Part shown: positions 9,430 through 16,988 of the stretch, one piece after another
Position numbering within the stretch: the first letter of the stretch is position 1
Layout of the letters: each line of letters starts with the position of its first letter
Assembly (NCBI RefSeq): GCF_008929045.1
Contig: NZ_VFAH01000030.1
Coordinates: forward strand, 1 to 64,000
Direction: 5' to 3'
Source: Noviherbaspirillum aerium
Lineage (GTDB): Bacteria > Pseudomonadota > Gammaproteobacteria > Burkholderiales > Burkholderiaceae_D
DNA: 64,000 bases
Made by a program: the position numbers and the translations under genes
Notes under the pieces: model-generated
Seen by the model: only the letters and a program-made list of their open reading frames with translations
Databases searched by the model: none
Told to the model about the DNA's origin: nothing

Positions 9430-9855
9430 CTAGCGAACAGTGATCGTGATTTTTTTCGACTGCACCGGCGGATCGTGCGGCACATGATCGCGGTCTCCCA
9501 GCATCAGCTGCAGCGTATGTTTGCCGGGAGGCAGTTCGATGCGCGCCTCGGTCTCGCCCGCGCCGAAGTGCAGGTGATTGCGGTCGGAAGGAATCGGTTC
9601 GTTCATCGACAGCGGACCGGCATCGATCAGCAGGTGATGATGCCCCACGTTCGGCAGGTCCACGCCCTTGGGCGCCACGCCCATGTTGCGCAGTCCCATC
9701 CTGACCCAGAACTTGCCGCCGTTGATGACGGTTCCGTCCTGCGGCCAGATGAAATACACCTGCGCGTTTTGCGGCGCGGGCGTTGCGGCATTCGACACGG
9801 GAAGGAAGGAGCCGCCGAACAATGCGAACGCGGCGAAGACGTATGCTCTCTGCAT
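9430..9855 (-). CDS. DUF4399 domain protein, exported (copy 1 of a tandem pair)
   Basis: 141 residues with an AGAGG ribosome site upstream of the ATG at 9855. A signal peptide (MQRAYVFAAFALFGGS..., cleavage near SNA-ATP) precedes a DUF4399 domain sharing with its neighbour the motifs RNMGVAPKGV, GHHHLLIDAG, IPSDRNHLHFGAGETEA and LPPGKHTLQLMLGD. Equal lengths and matching motifs indicate a tandem duplication. The domain is found in exported proteins of many proteobacteria and its function is not known to me. The long upstream gap (9856-10412) separates it from the divergent FGE-like gene. Confidence 0.85.
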   Translation of the reverse strand: MQRAYVFAAFALFGGSFLPVSNAATPAPQNAQVYFIWPQDGTVINGGKFWVRMGLRNMGVAPKGVDLPNVGHHHLLIDAGPLSMNEPIPSDRNHLHFGAGETEARIELPPGKHTLQLMLGDRDHVPHDPPVQSKKITITVR

Positions 9856-10412
9856 GCTGCACCTCTTCTTATTGAGATGACGATCCGCTCGTGCCCGATA
9901 TAGGGCTCTGGCGGACGTTTGCCTTCGAAACCTGTTTCCTGCTGCCGGCCTGCCTGTGCTGATCGCCGCCGGAAGGGCACCTGCGCTTCTCGAGTAGGTT
10001 GAGCACGCCGCATGTTCCGCGCAAAATGACTGCAACACATGCTCAACACATACTGGGCACATGCTGGTGGCGGCGTCCCGATGATGCATTGCCGATGCAT
10101 CGTTGATTCCCGTACAGCGTAGATCAGAACGTGCCGCGAATAGAAAGGAAAGGCACGCGCATTTGATATTAAACAGAGTTGAAGGCTCGCCGCGGCAGAA
10201 AGATAACACTGCAGACAGGTCTGGCGGGAAGTTGACGGCGCCGTCTTGATTGCATGAAGAGGTGGGCTAAGCTTGAATGGATTGCACAAGGAAAAAGCAG
10301 CCCCGAGTTCACGCAGGAAATGACAAACGGACCATGCGATGAAAGCCGATTCCCACTCCGCATGTCCGTTCCCCAAACGCAAGCACCAGGTATCAGACGT
10401 GAAGGAAATGCC
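9856..10412. other. Intergenic region between divergent DUF4399 and FGE-like genes
   Basis: About 557 bases that must hold the promoters of both divergent transcription units. I see no convincing protein-coding frame. Repeated CAACACATGCTCAACACAT-like text around 10033-10053 and an AT-richer patch near 10160-10180 stand out. No GG-N10-GC element with good flanks was found on either strand, so these two units may not belong to the sigma-54 set. Confidence 0.4.
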
Positions 10413-11558
10413 GTGCCACCCAATCTTCTGACTGCATTCGTTGCCTGCCTCTTCGCCATGTCTGCCTGCGCGGCGCAAGCCGGCGTGCTGCCCAAGGACA
10501 GCGCCGAACAGTATGAGCTCACGTTCTGGGAATCGATCAAGGACAGCAATCACGCGGCCGATTATGAAGCCTATCTCCAGTCCTATCCCAACGGCAGGTT
10601 CGCGCCGCTCGCACGCGCCCGGGTGCAGCGCCTGAAGGCGCAGGCGCCCGCCGCTGCGAAGCCCGAGGCCGCGGCGGAAAAGCCCTCGGCCAAGCCGCCG
10701 CCGGCGGCGAAGACGCCCGCGGAACGCCCGCCGGTGGACAAACCGCGCACCGACACCGCCAGGCCGGCGCCGGATACGGCGGCTCCGCCGCCCAAGGCCG
10801 CCGACGCGCCGGCGCGCGAGAAACCGATGCCGCCGGTCGCCTCGGGAGAAATCAAGGATTGCCCGCAGTGCCCGGTGCTGGTGCCGGTCAAGGCGGGTAC
10901 CTTCACCATGGGCAGCGCGGCGGACGATCCGTCCGAGCGGCCGCCGCATCGCGTCACGGTCAATGAGCCCTTCGCCATCGGCAAGTATGAAGTCACCGTC
11001 GAGCAGTGGGATGTCTGCACGCAAGCCGGCGCCTGCCCGCGCGTTTCAACCGACGCCACCCGTCCGCGCACATCGCCGGTGCGCGATGTCAGCTGGGAAG
11101 ATGCGCAGCTGTTCGTGCAATGGCTGAGCAAGACCAGCGGCAAGAGCTATCGGCTGCCGACCGAAGCCGAATGGGAATATGCGCTGCGCGGCGGCACTTC
11201 CTCGCGCTACTGGTGGGGGGATCAGATGCAGAGCGGCAAGGCCAACTGCAAGGAATGCGGCGAGCCATGGCAGCGTGACGGCCCGGCCAATGTCGGCTCC
11301 TTCGCGCCCAATCCCTTCGGCCTGCATGACATGAACGGCAGTGTCTGGGAATGGGTGAGCGACTGCTGGCACAACTCCTACAAGGGCGCACCGGCGGATG
11401 CGCGTTCCTGGGAGGAGGCAAGCTGCCGGGTGCGCGTGATCCGCGGCGGTTCCTGGCGCGAAGGCGCGAGCTACATGCCCTCTTCCACCCGCTTCAAGTA
11501 CGACGCCAGCGTGCGCCACTCGCAGAACGGCTTCCGCGTGGCGCGCGATCTGAAGTAA
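10413..11558 (+). CDS. Formylglycine-generating-enzyme (SUMF1/FGE-sulfatase) domain protein, exported
   Basis: About 381 residues from a GTG at 10413, chosen for the AAGGA seven bases upstream and the export signal that starts right after ([23 protein letters not shown]). The next ~30 residues contain a helical [21 protein letters not shown] motif common in bacterial outer-membrane-associated proteins. A Pro/Ala/Lys linker follows, then an FGE-like domain with [46 protein letters not shown] and IRGGSW. True FGEs oxidise a cysteine to formylglycine. Many bacterial SUMF1-domain proteins are non-catalytic or have other roles, and the eight peptides here have no cysteine to serve as substrate. 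Such domains often accompany Hanks-type kinases, as with the convergent kinase gene here. Role in the system unknown. Confidence 0.85.
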   Translation: MPPNLLTAFVACLFAMSACAAQAGVLPKDSAEQYELTFWESIKDSNHAADYEAYLQSYPNGRFAPLARARVQRLKAQAPAAAKPEAAAEKPSAKPPPAAKTPAERPPVDKPRTDTARPAPDTAAPPPKAADAPAREKPMPPVASGEIKDCPQCPVLVPVKAGTFTMGSAADDPSERPPHRVTVNEPFAIGKYEVTVEQWDVCTQAGACPRVSTDATRPRTSPVRDVSWEDAQLFVQWLSKTSGKSYRLPTEAEWEYALRGGTSSRYWWGDQMQSGKANCKECGEPWQRDGPANVGSFAPNPFGLHDMNGSVWEWVSDCWHNSYKGAPADARSWEEASCRVRVIRGGSWREGASYMPSSTRFKYDASVRHSQNGFRVARDLK

Positions 11559-11590
11559 TCCGCTGCGTGGGGCGCGCCAGCGTGACGGGT

Positions 11591-13876
11591 TCAGCGCTTG
11601 CCGGGCTTGGTCGTGATCTGCACGAAATCGGCGAGGATGCGCTCCCGTCCATGCTTGGCGGCTACCTGGTCGAGCTGCTTGCCCAGTGCCTTCAGGTATT
11701 CCTCGCGCGTCTTGAATTCCGGCAGCGCACCGTCGAAGAGCGGTACCGGGGTTACCAGCAGCACGATCAATTCATTGCCGAAAGGCTTGGAAATAATCCA
11801 GTTTCCGGTGCCGCCGCCTATCGTCGCGCGATGATTCGGCGGCGCCTGGTTGGCGCGGGCGCGCCGCGTGGGGAGCAGATGGGCCACGCCGCCGTCGAGC
11901 GCGTAATAATCGACGTAGACATAGGTATCGTAGGACGGCGTCCTGACATCGACGATCAGCGAATCGCCTTCATGCAGGATGGCGTTCGATGCCTGGGTGC
12001 GGATGGCGGCATGACCGCCGGCAGTGCGGTTGGCCTTCCAGTACGGCGCGAGCAGCTCGATCACCTCGCACTTCTCTTCCGTGATCTGCTGCAGCGAAAG
12101 ATCCACCGTGCGCACGCCCGGCACGGCCAGCAGCATATCCTTCAGGCGCGCCGTGCTGACATCGCTTGACAGATATCCTTGCACCTGCAGCGCGCGTTCG
12201 CGCTCGCGCCCGGACGCCGTCAGCGCGGAACACCCTATGCCTTTCAGCACCGGCGCGACGGCGGCCAGCGAGAACGGCGCTTCCGCTGGAGCAGGAGCTG
12301 GAGCTGGAGCTGGAATAGCGGGCGCCGCGGCCACTGGCGGCTGCACCGGGGTGGCGGGAGGCGGGGAAGACTTGGCGGCGGACTCGTGTCCGCTTCCCTT
12401 CTGCTGGCCGCTGCCGGCTTCATTGCCGCTCGCTCCGGCAGTACCGCCAGTACCTCCAGCACCACTAGCACCGCCAGCGCCGCCAGTTCCATTAGTGCCA
12501 CCGGCGCCACTGGCCGCCTCGCCAGCCGCACCGCCGCCGCTGCTCGCCGCCACCGCCGGCGTGTCAGGCTCCGATTTCAGGTAATAACTCACGCCGCCCG
12601 ACACCAGCGCAATCGCCGCCACCGACGAAGCGGCGATCGCCGCATACACGGCGGTAGACTTTCGGCCGCTCATTTCCTGCACGAAGCGCGCCACGGTAGG
12701 CGTGCGCGACTTGCGCTCGAACGCCAGCGCATGGCGCAGCGCCTGCCACTGGCTCCAGCCGAGATGACTCGGCCGCGCCGGCTTCATGCCGATGCTGCGC
12801 GCCTGCGTCGCCGACATGCGGTCGAACGGATGCCGGCCGGCGAGCATTTCATAGGTGATGCAGGCCAGCGCATAGATATCGTCGCGCGGGTCGGGCTCCA
12901 GGCGCTCGAGCATTTCCGGACTGGCGTAGGCCGGCGTCAGGCCGCCGAGGCTGCCGGGATCGAAGACCGTCACATCGGCGTCGTCTTCCGGTTTCTGGAA
13001 TACGCGGGAAATGCCGAAGTCGATCACCTTGACCTCGTTGCGGTCGGTGATGAAAACGTTCGCCGGCTTCAGGTCGCAGTGCACGAAGCCGCGTTCATGC
13101 GCATAGGCAAGCGCCTTTCCCATGCCGTTGGCGATATGCCAGGCTTTTTCGAAGGGCATGCCCTTGAAGTCGGGCGCGCGCAGGATCCGGCTCAGCGGTT
13201 TGCCGGCCAGGTACTCCATCGTCAGAAAGACGGTGGCGCCGTCGCGGTCGAAGTCGTACACCGTCACGATGTTCGGATGCGCCAGCGCCTGCGCCTTCTT
13301 CGCCTCGCGCTGCAGCGTGATCAGCGATTTCGGATGGCCGCGGAACTGCACATTCAACACCTTGATCGCGATGTAGGGCTTGCGATCGGACGCCTCCAGC
13401 TTGCGCAGGTCCAGCGCCTTGTACACCGTTCCCATGCCGCCGAAGCCGATGCACTCTTCCAGCACGAAGCGGCCGTTGAGCGTATCGCCCACGCCCTTCA
13501 TCCGCTCCGGCTCGGCCTGCGTGTCGCCTGCCTTGAATGAAGGCACGGAGGGAATGGATGGCATCGACGGATAGGACGGCGCGGGATGCGAAGGAATTTC
13601 CGGCGAACGCGTGATGACGAAAGTGTCGTCGCCATGCCCGGGCCCGTTTCCATTGCGCAGAGGATTGACCTGCGGCGACGGCTCCACCCTTCGTTTCAAT
13701 TCCGCATACACCTCGGGCGGCAACTCGATGCGGGTATGCTCGTCGCTCAGCAGATCCCGCAGCCGGGCGGTATTGGCATGGTCGGCCGCAAGCACGTGAT
13801 CGATCTGCGCAAGGAGCTCCTTGTGCGAAAGCCCGCCGCTTTGGAAGGAACGTATCGCCTGAGCAAGAGTAGCCAT
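11591..13876 (-). CDS. Hanks-type Ser/Thr protein kinase with transmembrane helix and DUF4384-like periplasmic domain
   Basis: About 761 residues from the ATG at 13876. The kinase domain (about 138-400) has an intact glycine loop (GFGGMGTVY, 144-152), the ATP-binding lysine (AIKVL, K172), HCDLKPAN (catalytic D268) and DFG (286-288). It is preceded by a 110-residue helical and Pro/Ser-rich N-terminus. One membrane helix lies near 407-433. A Gly/Ala/Thr low-complexity stretch and a Pro/Ala linker lead to a C-terminal domain with DUF4384 features (HEGDSLIVDVRTPSYDTYVY, NELIVLLVT). An upstream in-frame ATG at 13936 exists, but the sigma-54-like promoter lies inside that extension. It probably phosphorylates threonines read by the FHA proteins at 2.7-8.7 kb, with the PP2C at 24.9 kb as its opponent. 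Confidence 0.92.
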   Translation of the reverse strand: MATLAQAIRSFQSGGLSHKELLAQIDHVLAADHANTARLRDLLSDEHTRIELPPEVYAELKRRVEPSPQVNPLRNGNGPGHGDDTFVITRSPEIPSHPAPSYPSMPSIPSVPSFKAGDTQAEPERMKGVGDTLNGRFVLEECIGFGGMGTVYKALDLRKLEASDRKPYIAIKVLNVQFRGHPKSLITLQREAKKAQALAHPNIVTVYDFDRDGATVFLTMEYLAGKPLSRILRAPDFKGMPFEKAWHIANGMGKALAYAHERGFVHCDLKPANVFITDRNEVKVIDFGISRVFQKPEDDADVTVFDPGSLGGLTPAYASPEMLERLEPDPRDDIYALACITYEMLAGRHPFDRMSATQARSIGMKPARPSHLGWSQWQALRHALAFERKSRTPTVARFVQEMSGRKSTAVYAAIAASSVAAIALVSGGVSYYLKSEPDTPAVAASSGGGAAGEAASGAGGTNGTGGAGGASGAGGTGGTAGASGNEAGSGQQKGSGHESAAKSSPPPATPVQPPVAAAPAIPAPAPAPAPAEAPFSLAAVAPVLKGIGCSALTASGRERERALQVQGYLSSDVSTARLKDMLLAVPGVRTVDLSLQQITEEKCEVIELLAPYWKANRTAGGHAAIRTQASNAILHEGDSLIVDVRTPSYDTYVYVDYYALDGGVAHLLPTRRARANQAPPNHRATIGGGTGNWIISKPFGNELIVLLVTPVPLFDGALPEFKTREEYLKALGKQLDQVAAKHGRERILADFVQITTKPGKR

Positions 13877-13913
13877 GGTTATGAAGGTGAATGCTCGTAT
13901 CGTTACCTGTGCA

Positions 13914-13929
13914 TGCAAACATGATGCCT
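13914..13929 (-). promoter_or_regulatory. Candidate sigma-54 promoter for the Ser/Thr kinase gene
   Basis: Minus-strand AGGCATCATGTTTGCA has GG at 13928-13927 and GC at 13916-13915 with the exact ten-base spacing and a perfect TTGCA. A start about 12 bases further would give a leader of roughly 27 bases before the ATG at 13876, and no ribosome site conflicts with it. The -24 half deviates at the first T and at the last C. Confidence 0.5.
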
Positions 13930-14282
13930 TCGGCATGTGGACGACTGTTGAGCTTCAACAGAGGATGAGCAGAGACCTTGCGCGCACGGTGGACGCGATA
14001 TCGGCGTCGCTCTCCTCCATCCTTTGATCGCTTGGTATTCGACGCGTACCACTGGCTATCAAGATAGTACACGGCGCGATGCTGTTCGAGGGCTTTTGCA
14101 GGCATGGGCGCCGCGCGCGCGCCGTGTTCAGCGCAGCATCTGTGCGGCCGAGGACAACAAACGAGGCCCTGCCTGCCGACTGTTGGGTGAAAGGTGTCTG
14201 TTTTTCTCCGCCACTGCTGGCGGTGCGGCGAGAGTAACGGCACGGCCGATTCCGATGCGATTTCCATTTCCTCCTTGCGCCG
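13930..14282. other. Divergent control region between kinase and peptide operon 1
   Basis: About 350 bases without a credible gene, lying between two divergent sigma-54-like promoters and therefore a natural place for activator sites. A palindrome CTATC-AA-GATAG sits at 14056-14067, within a longer near-symmetrical context (GTAC before, GTAC after). A CCGCCA/TGGCGG hairpin lies near 14206-14221. Neither is seen upstream of peptide copy 2, so their role is uncertain. Confidence 0.3.
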
Positions 14283-14320
14283 CAAGGCTTTGCGGAGATT
14301 TTCGTTTTCTCCGGCGGCAC

Positions 14321-14338
14321 CTGGCACAGCCCCTGCTA
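14321..14338 (+). promoter_or_regulatory. Candidate sigma-54 promoter of peptide operon 1
   Basis: TGGCACAGCCCCTGCTA places GG (14323-14324) and GC (14335-14336) ten bases apart and matches the -24/-12 consensus almost fully. The predicted start near 14348 gives a 60-base leader before the first peptide ATG. The element is inside the duplicated block, so both peptide operons carry the same promoter. Confidence 0.7.
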
Positions 14339-14407
14339 TATCTCCCTCGAGTGCGACAAAACGCTCACCACCCGCAAACCACACCATCACTCTTTTGGAG
14401 AACCACC

Positions 14408-14692
14408 ATGAAAGCACTGACCATCAAGGACCTGTCCATCACTTCCGAACTCGACGCCCAAGCCATGACTTCCGTTCGCGGCGGCCACGGCCTGGCCAAG
14501 ATGCCCGCCCTCTTCGTCGGCCCCCTGGCCAGCTTCTCCAAGCACGAAATCAGCTTCGGCGCCCAGCAGGCACTCGGCCAGGAACAGAACACCCTGGTCA
14601 ACAACGGCAACAACGTCGCCTTTGCTTCCGGCATCAAGTCCAACGTCAACCCGACCCAGACCGGCAAGAACACCATCAACTTCATGTCCTGA
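14408..14692 (+). CDS. Double-glycine leader peptide precursor A1
   Basis: 94 residues, with a GGAG ribosome site. The leader (1-26) reads MKALTIKDLSITSELDAQAM and ends SVRGG, the pattern expected for cleavage after Gly-Gly by a peptidase-C39 transporter. The core of 68 residues starts HGLAKMPAL, has a hydrophobic first third and an Asn/Gln-rich centre (QNTLVNNGNN), and ends NTINFMS. It contains no cysteine, so it is neither disulfide-bonded nor a lanthionine substrate. It is a paralogue of the next gene and identical to A2. An upstream extension in the same frame runs through the promoter and is rejected. It may be a bacteriocin-like, signalling or surface-assembling peptide; the sequence does not decide. 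Confidence 0.85.
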   Translation: MKALTIKDLSITSELDAQAMTSVRGGHGLAKMPALFVGPLASFSKHEISFGAQQALGQEQNTLVNNGNNVAFASGIKSNVNPTQTGKNTINFMS

Positions 14693-14756
14693 GCCGCCGG
14701 GCTTGACCACAACGATTCCATCATCGCCACTTACGACTTTTATCAGGAGCATCATC

Positions 14757-15041
14757 ATGAAAGCACTCGACATCAAGGACCTGTCCGTTTCCAAAGACCT
14801 CGACCAGAAGGACATGGCAGCCGTCTCCGGCGGCACCGGCATGGTCAAGGGCCCGGCACTGGTCTGGGGTCCGCTGGTGAGCGTGGCCAAGAGCGAGATC
14901 AGCTTCGGCGCCGAGCAAATGCTGGGCCAAGGCCAGAACACGCTGGTCAACAACGGCAACAATGCCGCCTTCGTGCATGGCATCAAGTCCGATGTGAACC
15001 CGACGCAGACCGGCAAGAACACCATCAACTTCATGTCCTGA
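14757..15041 (+). CDS. Double-glycine leader peptide precursor B1
   Basis: 94 residues with an AGGAG site nine bases before the ATG. The leader MKALDIKDLSVSKDLDQKDM ends AVSGG at residue 26. The 68-residue core begins TGMVKGPALVWGP and closely follows A1 (ISFGAEQMLGQ, QNTLVNNGNN, NPTQTGKNTINFMS), so A and B arose by tandem duplication. It contains no cysteine. It is 64 bases downstream of A1 in the same operon. The conserved tail shared by A and B suggests a common fold or receptor; the variable front may carry specificity. Identical to B2. Confidence 0.85.
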   Translation: MKALDIKDLSVSKDLDQKDMAAVSGGTGMVKGPALVWGPLVSVAKSEISFGAEQMLGQGQNTLVNNGNNAAFVHGIKSDVNPTQTGKNTINFMS

Positions 15042-15151
15042 TGCAAGACGCTTGAACCTATCGCTACGGTGGAGGCAAGGCCTCCGCCGACGAGCGGCAA
15101 GCTGGCATCGCATTCATGTATTTACTCATTCACATCAGCAAGGAGCATCCC

Positions 15152-15412
15152 ATGTCCATCCAGATCAACGATATCGCCAGCAGCAGCGAACTCGACCATG
15201 CCTCGATGGCGGCGGTACGCGGCGGCAATTCCTGGCTTGCCGGCCTCGGCCCGATTGCCAACGTCAATGTCGGCGTGAGCCAGAACCTGACGCAGCTGCA
15301 GAACGTCGAAGTCAATACCCTCAACAACGTCGGCTCCATCGGCCCCAGCTTCGCCGTGCCGAAGATCAATGTCAGCCCGGCCCAGTTCGGCAAGCTGGAT
15401 GTTTCGGTCTGA
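15152..15412 (+). CDS. Double-glycine leader peptide precursor C1
   Basis: 86 residues with an AAGGAG ribosome site. The leader MSIQINDIASSSELDHASM ends AVRGG at residue 25. The core of 61 residues begins NSWLAGLGP and alternates polar and aliphatic residues with many Asn and Val (NVNVGVSQNLTQLQ, VEVNTLNNVG), suggesting beta structure. No cysteine. It differs from C2 at one Ser/Gly position and in the last residues (AQFGKLDVSV here), because the duplicated block ends inside this gene. Confidence 0.83.
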   Translation: MSIQINDIASSSELDHASMAAVRGGNSWLAGLGPIANVNVGVSQNLTQLQNVEVNTLNNVGSIGPSFAVPKINVSPAQFGKLDVSV

Positions 15413-15589
15413 GCGCCGGCGCAGTCACAGGTATTGCATGCCCTGTCACCGGCGAGCCATCTCCGGTGATGTTCAGCAACGTGGATTTTTGAAGCGGAGG
15501 CTGATAGGCTCTCACCAAACCGTGCAGGAGTGCAGCCCATGCCCGATGCAGCCATGCCTCGGGCCGCTTTGCCTTTCAAGGAGGACATC

Positions 15590-15790
15590 ATGTCCAGCAT
15601 TACCATCAAGGATCTGCCCGACAGCATCGAACTCGACCGGGAAGCCATGCGGACGATTACCGGCGGCTCCCGCAGCGGCGGCAGGCAGGCTTTTCCGCAC
15701 CGCAGTCTGGTGCGCGGCAGCGGCCTCATCAACACGCCTTCCGGGTTTACCCACAGGGTCGTGCCGAGCAAGCAGGGATCGTCGCGTTGA
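15590..15790 (+). CDS. Double-glycine leader peptide precursor D
   Basis: 66 residues behind an AAGGAGG site. The leader MSSITIKDLPDSIELDREAM ends TITGG at residue 26. The 40-residue core begins SRSGGRQAFPHRSL and is basic, rich in Arg, Ser and Gly, unlike the Asn-rich A-C and E cores. No cysteine. It is the fourth gene of operon 1, outside the near-identical repeat, and occupies the position that E holds after copy 2. It is followed by a strong hairpin. Confidence 0.75.
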   Translation: MSSITIKDLPDSIELDREAMRTITGGSRSGGRQAFPHRSLVRGSGLINTPSGFTHRVVPSKQGSSR

Positions 15791-15828
15791 TACGCTGATG
15801 CGTTGATACGGTTTATGCGCTGACGATG

Positions 15829-15857
15829 CAACACGGCACCGGCTCGGTGCCGTGTTG
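15829..15857 (+). terminator. Hairpin ending peptide operon 1
   Basis: A perfect 12-bp stem (CAACACGGCACC paired with GGTGCCGTGTTG) around the loop GGCTC, 39 bases after the stop of peptide D. No clear U-tract follows, so it may be a weak or factor-assisted terminator, or act for both strands. Confidence 0.55.
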
Positions 15858-15948
15858 ATGCCATGTTGATTCGATGAAGGGGGCCGCCTCGCCGCCTGAT
15901 GCAAGGCGCTGATCCAATGAGGCGGCCGGAGCAGGAGGCCGCCGCAGC

Positions 15949-15980
15949 CTCAAGCTCTCAAGCTCTTAATCTCTTAAGCT
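15949..15980 (+). repeat. Four 8-bp tandem units (CTCAAGCT type)
   Basis: Two perfect and two degenerate copies (CTCAAGCT, CTCAAGCT, CTTAATCT, CTTAAGCT) abut the stop codon of the DUF3455 gene. A 7-bp GGCGGCC/GGCCGCC hairpin lies just beyond at 15921-15943 and may terminate the minus-strand transcript. Confidence 0.5.
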
Positions 15981-16582
15981 CAGGCCGCTTTCCAGAAGAT
16001 GTAATCCGCCTGGTAGCGCACGATTTCCCGCTTGCCCTTGCTGGCGGCGTTGCATTCGCTTGCGGGGGCCACGCCGCCCTTGAGCGCGACGCGCTGGATG
16101 TAGGTGACGCCGTTCATGACGCCCGAGCCGCTTGCCGGATTGGCCTTGACCAGCTGGTACGGCAGGTTGCCCGCACCGGACGGCGCCACTGCGAGCTGGG
16201 TGGCGGTGATCTTCGATCCGTCCGACGCTTCCCAGGTCGCAGGCGGTCCGTAGTAGGTGCCGACCTGCTTGCCGCCGCGGTCGTTCAACACGGCCTTCGG
16301 CCCGACGAATGCCCATTCCATCTGGCCCGGCATGGCTGCAGAAGCGGCCACGGCGGGCGCACCGGCCGCTGCCGCCTTCTCGCGGCATTCATAGGTGATT
16401 TCCCCGACGCCCACGGTTTCCATGGCCACCCTGTTGCCGGCCGGGACCTTGACGGCATCCGGCAGACTGTCCTGGGAATACATGGCCGCTTTCGGCGACA
16501 TGGTGCCGCAGGCGCTCAGCACGGCAAGCGCTCCGAGCGCCGCGGCGATGGAAGGAATACGGGTCTGGCGTGATGTTTTCAT
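15980..16582 (-). CDS. DUF3455 domain lipoprotein
   Basis: 200 residues from the ATG at 16582, preferred because GGAG lies six bases upstream; the ATG at 16594 has no ribosome site. A signal peptide with lipobox LSAC (about residues 24-27) predicts an anchored lipoprotein. The rest matches DUF3455: an early YECREK motif, a WEFVGP-like MEWAFVGPKAVL, a GTYYGPPATWEASDGS stretch, and a late TYIQRV ... SECN region before KREIVRYQADYIFW. The activity of this family is not known to me. It is divergent from the TonB receptor gene and lies between the two copies of the peptide repeat. Confidence 0.85.
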   Translation of the reverse strand: MKTSRQTRIPSIAAALGALAVLSACGTMSPKAAMYSQDSLPDAVKVPAGNRVAMETVGVGEITYECREKAAAAGAPAVAASAAMPGQMEWAFVGPKAVLNDRGGKQVGTYYGPPATWEASDGSKITATQLAVAPSGAGNLPYQLVKANPASGSGVMNGVTYIQRVALKGGVAPASECNAASKGKREIVRYQADYIFWKAA

Positions 16583-16844
16583 TGTTTTCTCCATAATTGT
16601 CAGGCGATGAATTCAAGGCCGATCCCGGCCCGTTTCGGAACATGACCGGGAATCGAGGCAGACAGCTTCCCTGTTGCTTTTTCCGCTGCTGCAATTGCTA
16701 CGCACGCCAGCGCGGTTCGGATTCAACAATTTTCGGAGCGCCTCGACTTTGCCTTGCGGCCTTGGCCTCCCCGGGCGTGCGCCATTCCGCCAGCCCCGCC
16801 TGAAAGCGGCTCACCGGGCTCGGATCGGTTACCGGCCCTCCAAA

Positions 16845-16859
16845 TGCAACACGGTTGCA
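16845..16859 (+). promoter_or_regulatory. Palindromic operator 1 upstream of the TonB receptor
   Basis: TGCAAC-ACG-GTTGCA is a perfect inverted repeat with a three-base centre. It overlaps the -35 element (TTGCAA, 16855-16860). The same half-sites recur 50 bases downstream, suggesting a dimeric repressor bound at two sites around the promoter. I do not recognise the regulator. Confidence 0.6.
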
Positions 16860-16883
16860 ATCAATTCGTTCTTGGCTTATGAT
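16855..16883 (+). promoter_or_regulatory. Sigma-70 promoter of the TonB receptor/ABC exporter operon
   Basis: TTGCAA (-35, 16855-16860), exactly 17 bases, then TATGAT (-10, 16878-16883). Transcription would start near 16890, just before the second palindrome and about 100 bases before the receptor ATG. Confidence 0.6.
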
Positions 16884-16894
16884 CAAGCGCCTTT

Positions 16895-16909
16895 TGCAAC
16901 GCAGTTGCA
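16895..16909 (+). promoter_or_regulatory. Palindromic operator 2 upstream of the TonB receptor
   Basis: TGCAAC-GCA-GTTGCA, with half-sites identical to operator 1 and only the centre different. It sits just after the predicted transcription start, a typical repressor position. Confidence 0.6.
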
Positions 16910-16988
16910 TTTACGGCCGGAAGCCGACCCGCCGGCATGGTTTCCGGTTGCCCAAGCCATAACAACAATCAACAACAATGGAGCTCAC

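Larger units (their letters stand above)
14283..15378 (+). repeat. 1096-bp direct repeat, copy 1 (peptide promoter plus genes A, B and most of C)
   Basis: This block recurs at 23255-24350 in the same orientation, offset by 8972 bases. Only three differences were noticed: 14296 (A versus C), 14311 (C versus T) and 15347 (A versus G, Ser to Gly in gene C). It starts upstream of the sigma-54-like promoter and ends inside the last codons of gene C. Homology beyond the right end appears to continue but strongly diverged, which points to gene conversion or a recent duplication over an older one. Confidence 0.95.

Noticed and set aside
9913-9927. TGGC-like sigma-54 candidate near the FGE-like gene
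   Set aside because: GG and GC are separated by nine, not ten, bases, which is usually non-functional.
13877-13936. Upstream ATG at 13936 for the Ser/Thr kinase
   Set aside because: No ribosome site, and a sigma-54-like promoter lies inside the extension.
14024-14407. In-frame upstream extension of peptide A1 (128 extra codons)
   Set aside because: It runs through the sigma-54-like promoter and diverges completely from the copy-2 upstream frame, whereas the ATG at 14408 has a GGAG site and the leader starts there in both copies.
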